Positions 38,470-47,877 of a DNA stretch of 64,000 bases are shown piece after piece. The stretch comes from Campylobacter sputorum (GTDB taxonomy: Bacteria > Campylobacterota > Campylobacteria > Campylobacterales > Campylobacteraceae): contig NZ_CP019685.1 in assembly GCF_002220775.1 (NCBI RefSeq), positions 620,001 to 684,000 on the forward strand. The letters are read 5' to 3'. The translations under genes were made by a program, and so were the position numbers. The notes under the pieces were generated by a model. That model worked only from the letters and a program-made list of their open reading frames with translations. It ran no database searches and was not told the DNA's origin. Position 1 is the stretch's first letter. Every line of letters starts with the position of its first letter.

Positions 38470-40377
38470 GTGAAAATAGGTTTAAAGCTAAATTTAGCTA
38501 CTGCTGGAATTGTAGTGTTGTGTATGGTTATTTTTTCTACATATTATAAGAGTATAATATTTGAAAATAAAAAGTTGGATTTTCAAAATTCTATAGATTC
38601 TACCCTTGTTCAAACAATAGGTGTTTTAGATATTTTTCATAAAAACAACCTTGCTTTAGCTAAGCAGATGTTTAATTCTTTCAAATCTTCTTTGGGGGAA
38701 TTTGAAATAGATAATACCTCTATAGCAAACGCTAATGGCGTAAATGTGCCACTAATGCTTATGAATGGCAAAAGTGTTGTAGAAAATTTTGAAGTAGTAG
38801 ATAATTTTACTAAAGCTTCATCAGGTGTAGCTACAATTTTTGTTTTAGATGAGGGGGGGGGATTTGTAAGAGTTACAACCTCTGTTAAAGATACAAACGG
38901 AAATAGGGTTTATGGCACAAAACTAGACACAAATAGCGAAGCTTACAAGTCTTTAATGAATGGACAAGATTATTTTGGTTTAGCTAATCTTTTTGGCAAA
39001 AACTATGTAACTGGTTATTCTCCTATATATAATATAAATAAAAAAATAATTGGTGCTACTTTTATAGGATTTGATTTTACTGATGGTTTAGAATCTATAA
39101 AAAAACATTTTATAGATTCAAAGGTAGCAAAAACAGGACAATATGCTATAACAATAAAAATGCCAAATGGGGAAATAAGAAATATTGTAAATAAATTTGA
39201 ACCTAAAGAAGGATATATATTTTCTAAGCATAAATTTGATGAATATTCTTGGGATATAACAGCTTTTGCACCAATTAGTGATTTTCAATCTGATGTAGAT
39301 AGATTAAATTTTATATTTTATATAGCTATTTTAGTGGTTACTGTTATCTTGATTATAGCTACAAGTTTGCTTAGTAAATTTGTAATAACAAATAACCTAA
39401 ATGTATTATATAATCAAGCAAAAGAGCTAAATAGTGATGATGGTGATTTAACCAAGAGAGTAAAGATATCATCAAAAGATGAGATAGGAAATGTTGCTCG
39501 TGAATTTAACGGCTTTATAGAAAAAGTTGGCGGTATTGTTGCGTCTATAAAAGGTAGTTCATCAAAAAATTCAGACATTTGTAAAAATTTATCCAATATA
39601 TCAAATGAAACAAAAACTATAGTAGAGTTTAACTCAAATTCGTTAAATGAGAGTTCAAAATATATAAATCAAAGCTTAGATTCTATGAATGCAAATACAC
39701 AATCTATGAATGAAATTTCAAATAAATTTTTAGAATTAAACAAAAATGTTTCAAATATGAATACACTTATGAAGCAGTTTTCTAATGATATAAATTTGGT
39801 TTCTCAAAATGAAAATGAAGCAACGGCTAAATTTATAGAACTAAAAAATCAAGCAAATGAGATAAAACAAGTTTTAGAAATCATAAGCGATATTGCCGAT
39901 CAGACAAATTTATTATCGTTAAATGCAGCTATTGAAGCTGCTAGGGCTGGTGAAGCAGGAAGAGGATTTGCCGTGGTTGCCGATGAGGTTAGAAATTTAG
40001 CTGAAAATACACAAGCTTCTCTTGACAATATAAATCAAAAAGTAAGCGCTGTTATAACAAGTATAAATGAATCAAGTAAAACTATAGAGCAAAATAGTGC
40101 ATCATTTGCTGGAATTATGAATAAATCTGAAAATATCACAAATACAATCAACAATGTTTCAAATGAACTTAACATTACAATAAAAGAAAATGATGAGTTG
40201 GCTAAGAATTTTAAACTTTCTATCGATGGAATTTATAACGATATTTTAAAACTAAACGAAGTTGTAAAAAACAACGCAAAAACAGATATGGCTGTTGAGG
40301 ATATGAATAGCCAAATAGATACTTTAAACAAGATAAGTTCAAATTTAGATTCAAAACTTTCAACTTTCAAAGTTTAG
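38470..40377 (+). CDS. Methyl-accepting chemotaxis protein with Cache sensor; contains a G9 tract
   Basis: A 635-residue chemoreceptor. Membrane helices lie at about 8-25 and 275-298 and enclose a large periplasmic sensor of the Cache_3-Cache_2 type ([20 protein letters not shown], then [13 protein letters not shown]). A HAMP domain and a long cytoplasmic coiled coil follow. The signalling tip [20 protein letters not shown], then [19 protein letters not shown], is fully conserved. The GTG start has AAGGAG upstream. Bases 38853-38861 are nine Gs encoding E-G-G-G at about residues 127-130, inside the sensor. One added or lost G would truncate the protein there. The sequence given is in frame (on). 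Confidence 0.93.
   Translation: MKIGLKLNLATAGIVVLCMVIFSTYYKSIIFENKKLDFQNSIDSTLVQTIGVLDIFHKNNLALAKQMFNSFKSSLGEFEIDNTSIANANGVNVPLMLMNGKSVVENFEVVDNFTKASSGVATIFVLDEGGGFVRVTTSVKDTNGNRVYGTKLDTNSEAYKSLMNGQDYFGLANLFGKNYVTGYSPIYNINKKIIGATFIGFDFTDGLESIKKHFIDSKVAKTGQYAITIKMPNGEIRNIVNKFEPKEGYIFSKHKFDEYSWDITAFAPISDFQSDVDRLNFIFYIAILVVTVILIIATSLLSKFVITNNLNVLYNQAKELNSDDGDLTKRVKISSKDEIGNVAREFNGFIEKVGGIVASIKGSSSKNSDICKNLSNISNETKTIVEFNSNSLNESSKYINQSLDSMNANTQSMNEISNKFLELNKNVSNMNTLMKQFSNDINLVSQNENEATAKFIELKNQANEIKQVLEIISDIADQTNLLSLNAAIEAARAGEAGRGFAVVADEVRNLAENTQASLDNINQKVSAVITSINESSKTIEQNSASFAGIMNKSENITNTINNVSNELNITIKENDELAKNFKLSIDGIYNDILKLNEVVKNNAKTDMAVEDMNSQIDTLNKISSNLDSKLSTFKV
38853..38861 (+). repeat. Homopolymeric G9 tract inside the chemoreceptor gene
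   Basis: Nine consecutive Gs in an AT-rich gene, flanked GATGA-G9-ATTTG. Tracts of eight or more Gs are the standard contingency loci of Campylobacter, which slip during replication. The tract occupies a conserved segment of the Cache sensor domain. Confidence 0.9.
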
Positions 40378-40384
40378 TTTTTTT

Positions 40385-40412
40385 CTCATATTTGTAAATT
40401 TACAAATATGAG
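40385..40412 (+). terminator. Terminator after the chemoreceptor gene
   Basis: A perfect 28-base palindrome (half-site CTCATATTTGTAAA) followed by ATTTTTTA, eight bases after the stop. A strong hairpin with a T-run ends the single-gene unit. Confidence 0.75.
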
Positions 40413-40480
40413 ATTTTTTAGTAATAATAAATTAAAGATTATGTGTTAAAATTGTGCCTAAAATGAAAAAAGGTATATTT

Positions 40481-42289
40481 ATGCAAGATTGGATAAAAAA
40501 ATTTAAACAAACCGGTCTTTTAAAAGTTATAGAAGATAAAGTTGACATAGATAGAGAAATAGCCCACATTAGTTACTTAGAAGTAAAAAAAGATGATTCA
40601 AAAGCACTTTTATTTACAAACCCTGTTGATAAAAATGGCACTATTTTTCCGCCCGTTCTTACAAATATATTTGGCAGTTTTGAAGCCTTAGAACTTATAT
40701 TAGGAAAAAATCCTGAGCAAATAGCAGATGAAATAAACAATCTTTTGAAGATAAAAAAACCTAAAGGTTTTATGGAAAAAATTCATTTTTTGTCTTATCT
40801 TTTAAGCTTAAAAAATGTTTTTACAAAAAGATTAAAAGGAGAGGGTGAGTGTCAAAAGATAAAACACTTAGAAGACAAAGTAGATCTTTTTAGCCTTCCT
40901 ATCCTTAAAACTTGGGAACTTGATGGCGGACATTTTATAACAATGGGTCAAGTTTATACAAAAACTCTAAATGGAGAAACTCAAAATTTAGGAATGTATC
41001 GTTTGCAAGTTTATGATAAAAATAGACTTGGAATGCATTGGCAAATTCATAAAGATGGTGCAAATTTTTATAAAGAATATAAAAAAGCCGGGGTTAAAAT
41101 GCCAGTAAGTGTTGCAATAGGAGGCGATCCTTTGTATATTTGGTGCGGACAAGCTCCACTTCCAAAAGATATTTTTGAGCTTTTACTTTATGGTTTTATA
41201 AGAAAAACGCCTGCTGAATTAGTAAAAAGCTTAACAAATGATATTTATATTCCACATGATGTTGATTATGTTATAGAAGGATTTATAGATACTGAAAATT
41301 TTGAGCTAGAAGGTCCATTTGGTGATCACACTGGATTTTATACACCAGTTGAGCCATTTCCTGTTATGGAGGTTAAGGCTATAACTCATAAAGAAGATCC
41401 TATTTTTCACGCTACTGTTGTTGGCAAACCACCTTTGGAAGATAAATATATGGGTTATGCAACAGAAAGGATATTTTTACCACTTTTTAAAACTACTGCT
41501 CCAGAATTGATTGATTATAAAATGCCAGAAAATGGAGTTTTTCATAACTTAATACTTGCTAAAATGAACTGCTTGTATCCAGCCCATGCTAAACAGATGA
41601 TGCATACATTTTGGGGTGTTGGGCAGATGAGTTTTGTAAAGCATGCGATTTTTGTAGATGAAAAAGCACCAAAGTTAGAAAATTTTGTAGAACTTGCTAA
41701 ATATATTTTAAATCGCATTAGTTCAAAAAGTCTTATATTTAGCGAAGGAGTTTGTGATCAACTTGATCATGCTAGTCCAAATTCGTGTTTTGGTGGGAAA
41801 TTAGCCATTGATGCAACCATAAATTTAAATCCAAACAGTGTAAATACTTTAAATGATAATGAACTTCTTGCTTTGTTTGCAAAAGAAGATGAAAATATTT
41901 TAAATTTAAAACAATATTTCACAGATACAAAAAATCCTATATGTTTTATAAATTATAACAAAGTTGATATAGTTAAAAAAAGCTTTGAAAAGCTAAATAA
42001 ACTCAAAGAATATTTTAAAATTTTAATCTTTTTTGATGAAAATGCAAATATCCAAAATCTTTATATGAGTGTTTGGAGAGTTACAAATAATATAGACGCC
42101 CTAAGAGATATTTTTATAGATGGCGAGCAAATATGCATAGATGCAACTTCAAAATCAAAAATGGATAATTATGAGAGAGCTTGGCCAAAAGAGACTAATT
42201 GTTCTAAAGATGTTATAGAAAATTTAATAAATAAAAATATTATAGAAGATGATAAAGAATTGTTTTATAAATTTGAAATTTTTGGCTAA
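40481..42289 (+). CDS. ubiD: UbiD family decarboxylase
   Basis: A 602-residue prenylated-FMN-dependent decarboxylase. The ATG at 40481 is preferred over the upstream GTG at 40454 because AAAAAAGG lies 8-9 bases before it. Family motifs are GMYRLQVYDKNRLGMHWQIH, EGPFGDHTGFYTPVEPFPVM (catalytic acid region) and PVSVAIGGDP. UbiD enzymes remove a carboxyl group from polyprenyl-hydroxybenzoate or, in bacteria with the futalosine route, from a menaquinone precursor. Campylobacter makes menaquinone, so the latter is likely. The partner UbiX is not in the window. Confidence 0.9.
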   Translation: MQDWIKKFKQTGLLKVIEDKVDIDREIAHISYLEVKKDDSKALLFTNPVDKNGTIFPPVLTNIFGSFEALELILGKNPEQIADEINNLLKIKKPKGFMEKIHFLSYLLSLKNVFTKRLKGEGECQKIKHLEDKVDLFSLPILKTWELDGGHFITMGQVYTKTLNGETQNLGMYRLQVYDKNRLGMHWQIHKDGANFYKEYKKAGVKMPVSVAIGGDPLYIWCGQAPLPKDIFELLLYGFIRKTPAELVKSLTNDIYIPHDVDYVIEGFIDTENFELEGPFGDHTGFYTPVEPFPVMEVKAITHKEDPIFHATVVGKPPLEDKYMGYATERIFLPLFKTTAPELIDYKMPENGVFHNLILAKMNCLYPAHAKQMMHTFWGVGQMSFVKHAIFVDEKAPKLENFVELAKYILNRISSKSLIFSEGVCDQLDHASPNSCFGGKLAIDATINLNPNSVNTLNDNELLALFAKEDENILNLKQYFTDTKNPICFINYNKVDIVKKSFEKLNKLKEYFKILIFFDENANIQNLYMSVWRVTNNIDALRDIFIDGEQICIDATSKSKMDNYERAWPKETNCSKDVIENLINKNIIEDDKELFYKFEIFG

Positions 42290-42324
42290 AACATACATAA
42301 AATAGTATTTAAATGATTTTTTTA

Positions 42325-42342
42325 ATGATTGATATCAATCAT
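42325..42342. promoter_or_regulatory. 18-bp perfect palindrome upstream of hcp (candidate operator)
   Basis: ATGATTGAT and its exact complement ATCAATCAT abut, 56 bases before the hcp start. Read as half-sites TGATT-N6-AATCA it has the spacing of CRP/FNR-family operators. The halves do not match FNR (TTGAT-N4-ATCAA). hcp genes are commonly controlled by NO-responsive CRP-family regulators (HcpR, NssR), so this is a good candidate site. Confidence 0.55.
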
Positions 42343-42398
42343 GGAATTAAAGAGTAATTTACTCTAAAATACCATCATAAATTTTTAAAAAGGATATT

Positions 42399-43733
42399 AT
42401 GATGAGTAAAGAAAACTTAGAGATGTTTTGTCATCAATGTGAGATGAGTGCACCTAGAGGATGTGGCTCAAAGGGTCAAAGCACGGGAACTTGTGGTAAA
42501 GATAGCACACTAGCAAATTTGCAAGATATGATGATTTTTGGGCTAAAAGGTATGAGTGCTTATCGCCAACATGCAAATGAACTAGGATTTAACACAAAAG
42601 AAGTTGATGATGTGATAGCTGATACACTTTATTTTACGCTTACAAACTCAAATTTTAACTTTGATGAGCATATCGCACAAGTTTTAAAAGTTGGTAAAGC
42701 TGGTGTAAAAGTGATGGATATTTTAAGTAGTGCACATACAACTATTTTTGGTACCCCAAGTCCTGTAAAAGTTACTCAAAACAAAGCTAGTGGTAAAGCA
42801 ATTTTAGTTAGCGGACACAATCTTTTTGCACTAAATGAACTTTTAAAACAAACTGAAGGAAAAGGTATAAATATCTACACTCACTCAGAAATGCTCCCAG
42901 CACACGGCTATCCAGAGCTTAGAAAATATAAACATTTAAAAGGGAATATTGGTAAATCATGGTTTGATCAAACTAAACTTTTTAATGAGTTTAAAGGTGC
43001 TATTTTAATGACAACAAACTGTATTGTGCCACTTAGAAGCAACTGTGAATATGCACATAGACTTTTTGGATACTCTATAGCTGGAACAAATGGCGTTACT
43101 CATATACAAAATTATGATTTTTCGCCTTTAATCAAAAAAGCTTTATCTCTTCCTGAAATAACTGGTTTTGATAGTGATGAATATGTTATAACAGGTGGGC
43201 ATTACAAAGCTATGTTACCTATGGCAGGAGAAATTTTAGAAGCCCTAAAAGATGGTAAAATTCGCCGCTTTTTTGTAATAGCAGGTTGTGATGCACCTGG
43301 AAAAGGAAGAGATTACTATAGAGAGCTTGCAATATCACTTCCAAAAGACTGCATTATTTTAACTTCAAGTTGTGGAAAATTCCGTTTTAATGATATTGAT
43401 TTTGGTGTGATTGAAGGAACAAACATCCCAAGATATATTGACTTAGGACAATGTAATGATAGTAACGGTGCTGTTAAAATAACATTTGCGCTAAGTAAAG
43501 CTACTGGCATAGCTGTAAATGATTTGCCAGTTTCAATAGTGCTAATGTGGATGGAACAAAAAGCTGTGATAATCTTAATGGCGCTTTTATATCTTGGTAT
43601 AAAAAATGTCCATGTAGGTCCATCTTTACCTGAATTTTTTAACGATAAAATTTTAAATTTCTTAGTTGAAAAATTTAATATAGCTTTGATAAGTGGCGAC
43701 ACTAAGGCTGATTTAAAGAAATTTCTAGGCTAG
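42399..43733 (+). CDS. hcp: Hybrid cluster protein (hydroxylamine / NO reductase), short form
   Basis: A 444-residue Fe-S protein. The proximal cluster cysteines are at the N-terminus in MFCHQCEMSAPRGCGSKGQS and TGTCGK, spaced C-x2-C-x7-C-x8-C. Hybrid-cluster ligands are seen in ILVSGHNLFALNE, TTNCIVPLRSNCEYAHRLFG, GCDAPGKGRDYY, LTSSCGKFRFN and the final glutamate/lysine region MWMEQKAVIILMALL. At 444 residues it is about 100 shorter than the E. coli enzyme and resembles the compact class. Hcp removes NO and hydroxylamine under microaerobic or anaerobic nitrate respiration. It stands alone, with a palindromic operator upstream and a hairpin downstream. Confidence 0.94.
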   Translation: MMSKENLEMFCHQCEMSAPRGCGSKGQSTGTCGKDSTLANLQDMMIFGLKGMSAYRQHANELGFNTKEVDDVIADTLYFTLTNSNFNFDEHIAQVLKVGKAGVKVMDILSSAHTTIFGTPSPVKVTQNKASGKAILVSGHNLFALNELLKQTEGKGINIYTHSEMLPAHGYPELRKYKHLKGNIGKSWFDQTKLFNEFKGAILMTTNCIVPLRSNCEYAHRLFGYSIAGTNGVTHIQNYDFSPLIKKALSLPEITGFDSDEYVITGGHYKAMLPMAGEILEALKDGKIRRFFVIAGCDAPGKGRDYYRELAISLPKDCIILTSSCGKFRFNDIDFGVIEGTNIPRYIDLGQCNDSNGAVKITFALSKATGIAVNDLPVSIVLMWMEQKAVIILMALLYLGIKNVHVGPSLPEFFNDKILNFLVEKFNIALISGDTKADLKKFLG

Positions 43734-43743
43734 TAAATTTACT

Positions 43744-43764
43744 GTGTGTGGTAAATCCACGCAC
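43744..43764. terminator. Hairpin between hcp and the convergent DUF5644-like gene
   Basis: GTGTGTGG and CCACGCAC pair with one G-T wobble around TAAAT, 10 bases after the hcp stop and just before the stop of the opposing gene. It probably serves both. Confidence 0.6.
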
Positions 43765-43765
43765 T

Positions 43766-44863
43766 TTATATAAGCCAAACTTTTAATTTATGTGTTTTTA
43801 TAGAATTTGGGATATTATCGCCAAAACATATCTCATATAGTTCTTTTAAGCTTAATACATAAAAGTTTCCAAATTCTCTGTTTGTTTGAGCTTGAAGTTT
43901 TTTAGAGCAAGTATCAAAAAGATAAAAACTAATTTCATCATTTACTACCATAAAATCAGCACCATTATCTATTGCATCAAGCATTATATCTCCTGCTATA
44001 TTATAAGCTATTTGTGGCTCTAAGCTTAATATATTTGATACATCTGGAAATTTATCCATATCAAAGTTTATATTTTTTGCACCTAGCATTTTTGTAAATT
44101 TAAAGATATCATCTTTTTTTTGCGAGTATACTGCTATATTAAAATCATTAAGTTTATGCTTAAAATCTTTTTTCTCAGTCGATAAACACTCCTTTTCATT
44201 TTGATGTATGAAATTTGAGCTTGTAATATGTGGTGGTTTTATTTCGAGATATAGTGATGATTCTTTTAGGCGTTGTTTTAGTGTATGTATGATATTTTCT
44301 ACATTTAAAACATCATTAAATATATATTTTGATATATCTATGTGATGATAAATTCCGTTTTTGGTATCGTTTATGATTTTTAAAAACTCTTTTTGTTTTT
44401 GTGGATATTTTTTTATCATTTCATTTACAAATACAAATGCACTTTCTGCGATATAATCATCTTTATAGGCTCTTAATGGAGATGCGTAATATAGCCATTG
44501 CAAACTTTTATAAAATTCAAAATCTTCTTTGTCGCAAAATGTAGAAAATTTATCAAAATGAGCCATAAAATCATCATCATTTATTTTTAAATCTTTGTAA
44601 ACCCTAAGGGTGCTAAGCGGCTCTATGGTTATGCTTTTTCCAAAATAATTTATAATGTTTTGAATATTTTCGTTTATATTTACACAGATATTTGAGATTT
44701 TTACATGAGTTGTATTATCAAATTCAAAGTAAGGGTCTTGTTTTTTTATCTCTTCAAACATTTCTTCTAAAGTGGTAAAATATATGTCTTTAAATTCATA
44801 AGGTTTATAGTATCTTAATATATCTTTTTTAGTATCAAATCTAAACATATAAACTTCAAGCAT
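43766..44863 (-). CDS. Conserved epsilonproteobacterial protein, DUF5644/HdrB-like
   Basis: A 365-residue soluble protein of uncertain role. The N-terminus EVYMFRFDTKKDILRYYKPY and the ferredoxin-like first 70 residues fit what I recall as the DUF5644 domain of Campylobacter and Helicobacter. The C-terminal 120 residues (IAYNIAGDIMLDAIDNGADF, then the end HKLKVWLI) look like the last domain of heterodisulfide reductase B-like proteins. The CCG cysteine motifs that bind clusters in true HdrB are missing. A redox role is therefore only suggested. It is a single gene, convergent with hcp. Confidence 0.6.
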   Translation of the reverse strand: MLEVYMFRFDTKKDILRYYKPYEFKDIYFTTLEEMFEEIKKQDPYFEFDNTTHVKISNICVNINENIQNIINYFGKSITIEPLSTLRVYKDLKINDDDFMAHFDKFSTFCDKEDFEFYKSLQWLYYASPLRAYKDDYIAESAFVFVNEMIKKYPQKQKEFLKIINDTKNGIYHHIDISKYIFNDVLNVENIIHTLKQRLKESSLYLEIKPPHITSSNFIHQNEKECLSTEKKDFKHKLNDFNIAVYSQKKDDIFKFTKMLGAKNINFDMDKFPDVSNILSLEPQIAYNIAGDIMLDAIDNGADFMVVNDEISFYLFDTCSKKLQAQTNREFGNFYVLSLKELYEICFGDNIPNSIKTHKLKVWLI

Positions 44864-44914
44864 ATCTATCCTTTTTTTATATGATTTTATTCAAATTTAA
44901 CTTAAATTGATTTT

Positions 44915-45778
44915 ATGAAGCCATGTTTAAATAATTTTTTTATAAAATATGAAACTATGGATAAAGAAAAATTTATAATATCTCATTTTAAAAGCAAGTT
45001 TATAGGCGATGATTGTGCTGTTGTTGGAAATTTAGTTTATGCTAAAGATTTGTTTTGCGAAAATTCACACTTTAAAAAAGGTTGGCTAAGTCATAAAGAA
45101 ATTGCGTATAAATCAATGATTGTAAATATTTCTGATATCATAGTCATGAATGCTTTACCAAAGTATGCTTTAATAGGACTTAGTGTCCCTAAAAATATAA
45201 AAAAAGATGATATAAAAGCTCTTTATGATGGATTTAACAAGGCTTGCAATGAATTTAATATAGAAATAATAGGCGGAGATACTATAAGCAGTGATTTGCT
45301 TAGTATATCTGTAACCATGATAGGAGAGCTTATTTCAAAGCCAACTATGAGAAAAAATCTTAAAATGGGAGATATTTTGTGCTTTACAGGTGAGCTTGGA
45401 TCATCTTTAAAATCCCTACAAATACTTCAAAGACTTGGAAAGCCAAACTTAAAATCAAGATTTTTTAAACCTATTTTAAGAGATAAGTTTTTTTATAAAT
45501 CTAGTAAATTTATAAATGCAGCTATGGATATAAGCGATGGTTTAAGTAGAGATTTAGAACGCTTGGCTGATATAAATGGTGTAAATTTTAAATTTATTAA
45601 AAAACTTAGTAAATTTGAACTAAGAAGTGGCGAGGAGTATGAGATACTTTTTAGTGTAGAAAAAAGAAAATTAAATAGAGTTTTAAATGAGGCTAAAAAA
45701 GCTAGGATAAAAGTAACGCCATTTGCAAAAGTTATAAAAGGAAGATATAAAAGATATGGAAAAACAGAACATTTTTAA
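44915..45778 (+). CDS. thiL: Thiamine-monophosphate kinase
   Basis: A 287-residue (or 273-residue) kinase that makes thiamine diphosphate. Motifs are [72 protein letters not shown] and the late [12 protein letters not shown]. The true start may be the ATG at 44957 ([11 protein letters not shown]), which matches family N-termini better. Neither start has a convincing Shine-Dalgarno. It overlaps truD by 23 bases. Confidence 0.93.
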   Translation: MKPCLNNFFIKYETMDKEKFIISHFKSKFIGDDCAVVGNLVYAKDLFCENSHFKKGWLSHKEIAYKSMIVNISDIIVMNALPKYALIGLSVPKNIKKDDIKALYDGFNKACNEFNIEIIGGDTISSDLLSISVTMIGELISKPTMRKNLKMGDILCFTGELGSSLKSLQILQRLGKPNLKSRFFKPILRDKFFYKSSKFINAAMDISDGLSRDLERLADINGVNFKFIKKLSKFELRSGEEYEILFSVEKRKLNRVLNEAKKARIKVTPFAKVIKGRYKRYGKTEHF

Positions 45779-46874
45779 TAAAACATTTGTGTTAAACCAT
45801 TCGCCTATAAATGCATATTTTTCTAAAAATTCAAATGATTTTGTTGTTAGAGAAGTACCGCTTTATGAGTGGAGTGGAGATGGAGAACATCTCATAGTTG
45901 AAATTCAAAAAAAAGATCTTACAACTTATGATGCTTTGCATTTATTAAGTGAAGTAAGTGGCGTGAAAATGCGAGATTTTGGTTATGCTGGTCTAAAAGA
46001 TAAAGAAGGAATGACAACCCAGTTTATATCAATGCCTAGAAAATTTGAAAAAACATTAGAAAATTTTTCGCATCAAAAGATGAAAATATTAAGCTTAAAT
46101 TGCCATAACAACAAGCTTAGAATAGGGCATTTAAAAGGAAATAATTTTTTTATAAAACTAAAAAAAGTAAATTCAATAGAAGCACAAAAACTCTCAGATG
46201 CACTTGCTACTCTTAATAAAATAGGTTTTGCAAATTATTTTGGTTATCAAAGGTTTGGTAAATTTGGCGATAATGCAGACGAGGGCAAGGCGATATTAAG
46301 CGGAAAAAAAAAGATAAAAAATACTAAAATTTCAAAACTCATGATTTCGGCATATCAAAGTAATCTTTTTAATGCTTGGTTGTCTAAAAGAGTTGAAATT
46401 TCAAAATTTTGTTCTGAGTTTAGCCAAAAAGAGATTGCAGATATTTATAAATTTGATAAAGATGTTATTAGAAATTTAAAAAATCAAACCCAGTTTTATA
46501 AGCTTTTTGATGGCGAAGTTTTAGGGCATTATCCATTTGGTAAATGCTTTATTTGTGAGAATTTGCAAAGTGAGCTTGAAAGATTTGCTAAAAGAGATAT
46601 AACGAGTATAGGGCTTATTTTTGGAGGTAAAACCATACAAGCCAAAGGCTTAGCAAAACACTTAGAAGATGAAATTTTTTATGAGACAACTAAATTTATG
46701 GATAAACTTAATGGAACAAGAAGATTTGCTTGGAGTTATCTTGATGATTTAGAATATAAATACAATGAGGATATGGCACAATTTAGCTTAAGCTTTTATT
46801 TACCAAAAGGTTCATACGCTACTGTTATTTTAGAAGAAATTCTTCATAGAGATATTTTTGATGATTGTTGGTAA
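45756..46874 (+). CDS. truD: tRNA pseudouridine(13) synthase TruD
   Basis: A 372-residue enzyme that modifies U13 of tRNA-Glu. The catalytic aspartate lies in [17 protein letters not shown], with family motifs [14 protein letters not shown] and [28 protein letters not shown] and [16 protein letters not shown] are also visible. It overlaps thiL by 23 bases. Its classic substrate is tRNA-Glu, and the odd tRNA-Glu in this window (62754-62828) does have a normal D-arm region around position 13. Confidence 0.94.
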   Translation: MEKQNIFNKTFVLNHSPINAYFSKNSNDFVVREVPLYEWSGDGEHLIVEIQKKDLTTYDALHLLSEVSGVKMRDFGYAGLKDKEGMTTQFISMPRKFEKTLENFSHQKMKILSLNCHNNKLRIGHLKGNNFFIKLKKVNSIEAQKLSDALATLNKIGFANYFGYQRFGKFGDNADEGKAILSGKKKIKNTKISKLMISAYQSNLFNAWLSKRVEISKFCSEFSQKEIADIYKFDKDVIRNLKNQTQFYKLFDGEVLGHYPFGKCFICENLQSELERFAKRDITSIGLIFGGKTIQAKGLAKHLEDEIFYETTKFMDKLNGTRRFAWSYLDDLEYKYNEDMAQFSLSFYLPKGSYATVILEEILHRDIFDDCW

Positions 46875-46894
46875 AAATATTTATAAATTAAATG

Positions 46895-46900
46895 TATAAT
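46895..46900 (+). promoter_or_regulatory. -10 box of the glycine-zipper gene
   Basis: TATAAT lies 29 bases before the ATG at 46930, in AATGTATAATCGCC, with AAAGGATG as RBS between. No -35 is seen. Confidence 0.5.
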
Positions 46901-46929
46901 CGCCACAAATATAATTTAAAGGATGAAAG

Positions 46930-47355
46930 ATGAAAAAGATATTTTGTATTCTAACATGCTTTTGTGTTTTGGGTTTTGCAAAAACAATACAAATTGATGT
47001 TACAAAAGTAATTCCTCTTTATGAAAAACAAGCATCTAACACAAATTGTGATGTGAGCGGTTCTTCTGATGAAAACAATATTTTAGGAACTGTAATAGGA
47101 GGTGTAGCTGGCGGTGTTTTAGGCAATCAAATAGGCGGTGGCACTGGAAAAACTATAGCTACTATAGTAGGCGCTACGGCTGGTGGTTATACAGGAAATA
47201 AAGTTCAGGGAAATATGAAATCAAAAAATAATTGTGATAATACAACGCAAAGAGAAGTTTTAACTGGATATAAAAATATCGGATATTATAATGGCAAAGA
47301 GTATTATGAAATTTCAAATAAAAAACTAAATAGCATAACAATAGAAGTTAGATAA
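46930..47355 (+). CDS. Exported glycine-zipper protein
   Basis: A 141-residue protein with a signal peptide (MKKIFCILTCFCVLGFAK). A mid-protein glycine zipper, LGTVIGGVAGGVLGNQIGGG and then GKTIATIVGATAGGYTGN (about 50-88), is the 2TM glycine-zipper fold of SlyB/17-kDa surface antigens. No clear lipobox is present. These proteins sit in or under the outer membrane and may stabilise it. It forms a single-gene unit. Confidence 0.8.
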   Translation: MKKIFCILTCFCVLGFAKTIQIDVTKVIPLYEKQASNTNCDVSGSSDENNILGTVIGGVAGGVLGNQIGGGTGKTIATIVGATAGGYTGNKVQGNMKSKNNCDNTTQREVLTGYKNIGYYNGKEYYEISNKKLNSITIEVR

Positions 47356-47404
47356 AATTATCTTGATTTTTATTTTCTTAATTAAGCATTAAAACAACAA
47401 GTGC

Positions 47405-47410
47405 TATAAT
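47405..47410 (+). promoter_or_regulatory. -10 box of the rpiB-apt-pepA-ychF gene run
   Basis: TATAAT in GTGCTATAATAAAA, 29 bases upstream of the rpiB ATG. The six genes that follow to ychF are nearly gapless, so this is the likely main promoter. Confidence 0.5.
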
Positions 47411-47438
47411 AAAAAACTTTATCTATCGGGTAGTATTA

Positions 47439-47876
47439 ATGAAAATAAAAGAAATTTTTATAGCAAGTGATCATGCCGGGTTTGAGGCTAAAGAATATAC
47501 TAAAAATTTACTCTTAAAACTTGGCTATAATTTAGTTGATTTAGGATGTGATAATGCTGATATAAGCGTGGATTATCCTGATTTTGCTAAACTTCTTAGT
47601 CTAAAAATAACAGATAGTGAAATTTATGGAGTTTTGATTTGTGGTAGTGGGATAGGAATTTCAATTGCTGCAAATAGGTATAATCACATTAGGTGTGCAT
47701 TATGTCACGACACTTATACTGCAAAACTTTCAAGACTTCATAATGATGCTAATGTTCTTGCTTTTGGTGGTAGAATTTTGGACATTGGCGAGATAAAAGA
47801 TATCGTTGAAACTTTTTTTTCCACTGAATTTGAAGGCGGAAGACATCAGCGCCGAATTGACAAACTAAAGGTTTGA
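47439..47876 (+). CDS. rpiB: Ribose-5-phosphate isomerase B
   Basis: A 145-residue LacAB/RpiB-fold isomerase converting ribose-5-P and ribulose-5-P. The start IFIASDHAGFEAKEYTK, the catalytic cysteine in GVLICGSGIGISIAANR, CHDTYTAKLSRLHNDANVLA and the C-terminal EFEGGRHQRRIDKL are complete. It heads the run rpiB, coiled-coil protein, apt, DedA, pepA, ychF and is linked to nucleotide salvage through apt. Confidence 0.96.
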   Translation: MKIKEIFIASDHAGFEAKEYTKNLLLKLGYNLVDLGCDNADISVDYPDFAKLLSLKITDSEIYGVLICGSGIGISIAANRYNHIRCALCHDTYTAKLSRLHNDANVLAFGGRILDIGEIKDIVETFFSTEFEGGRHQRRIDKLKV

Positions 47877-47877
47877 T

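Noticed and set aside
42325-42342. FNR/CRP consensus or Fur box at the hcp palindrome
   Set aside because: The halves do not fit TTGAT-N4-ATCAA or TGTGA-N6-TCACA, and the Fur 7-1-7 pattern is not met. It is kept only as an unnamed operator.
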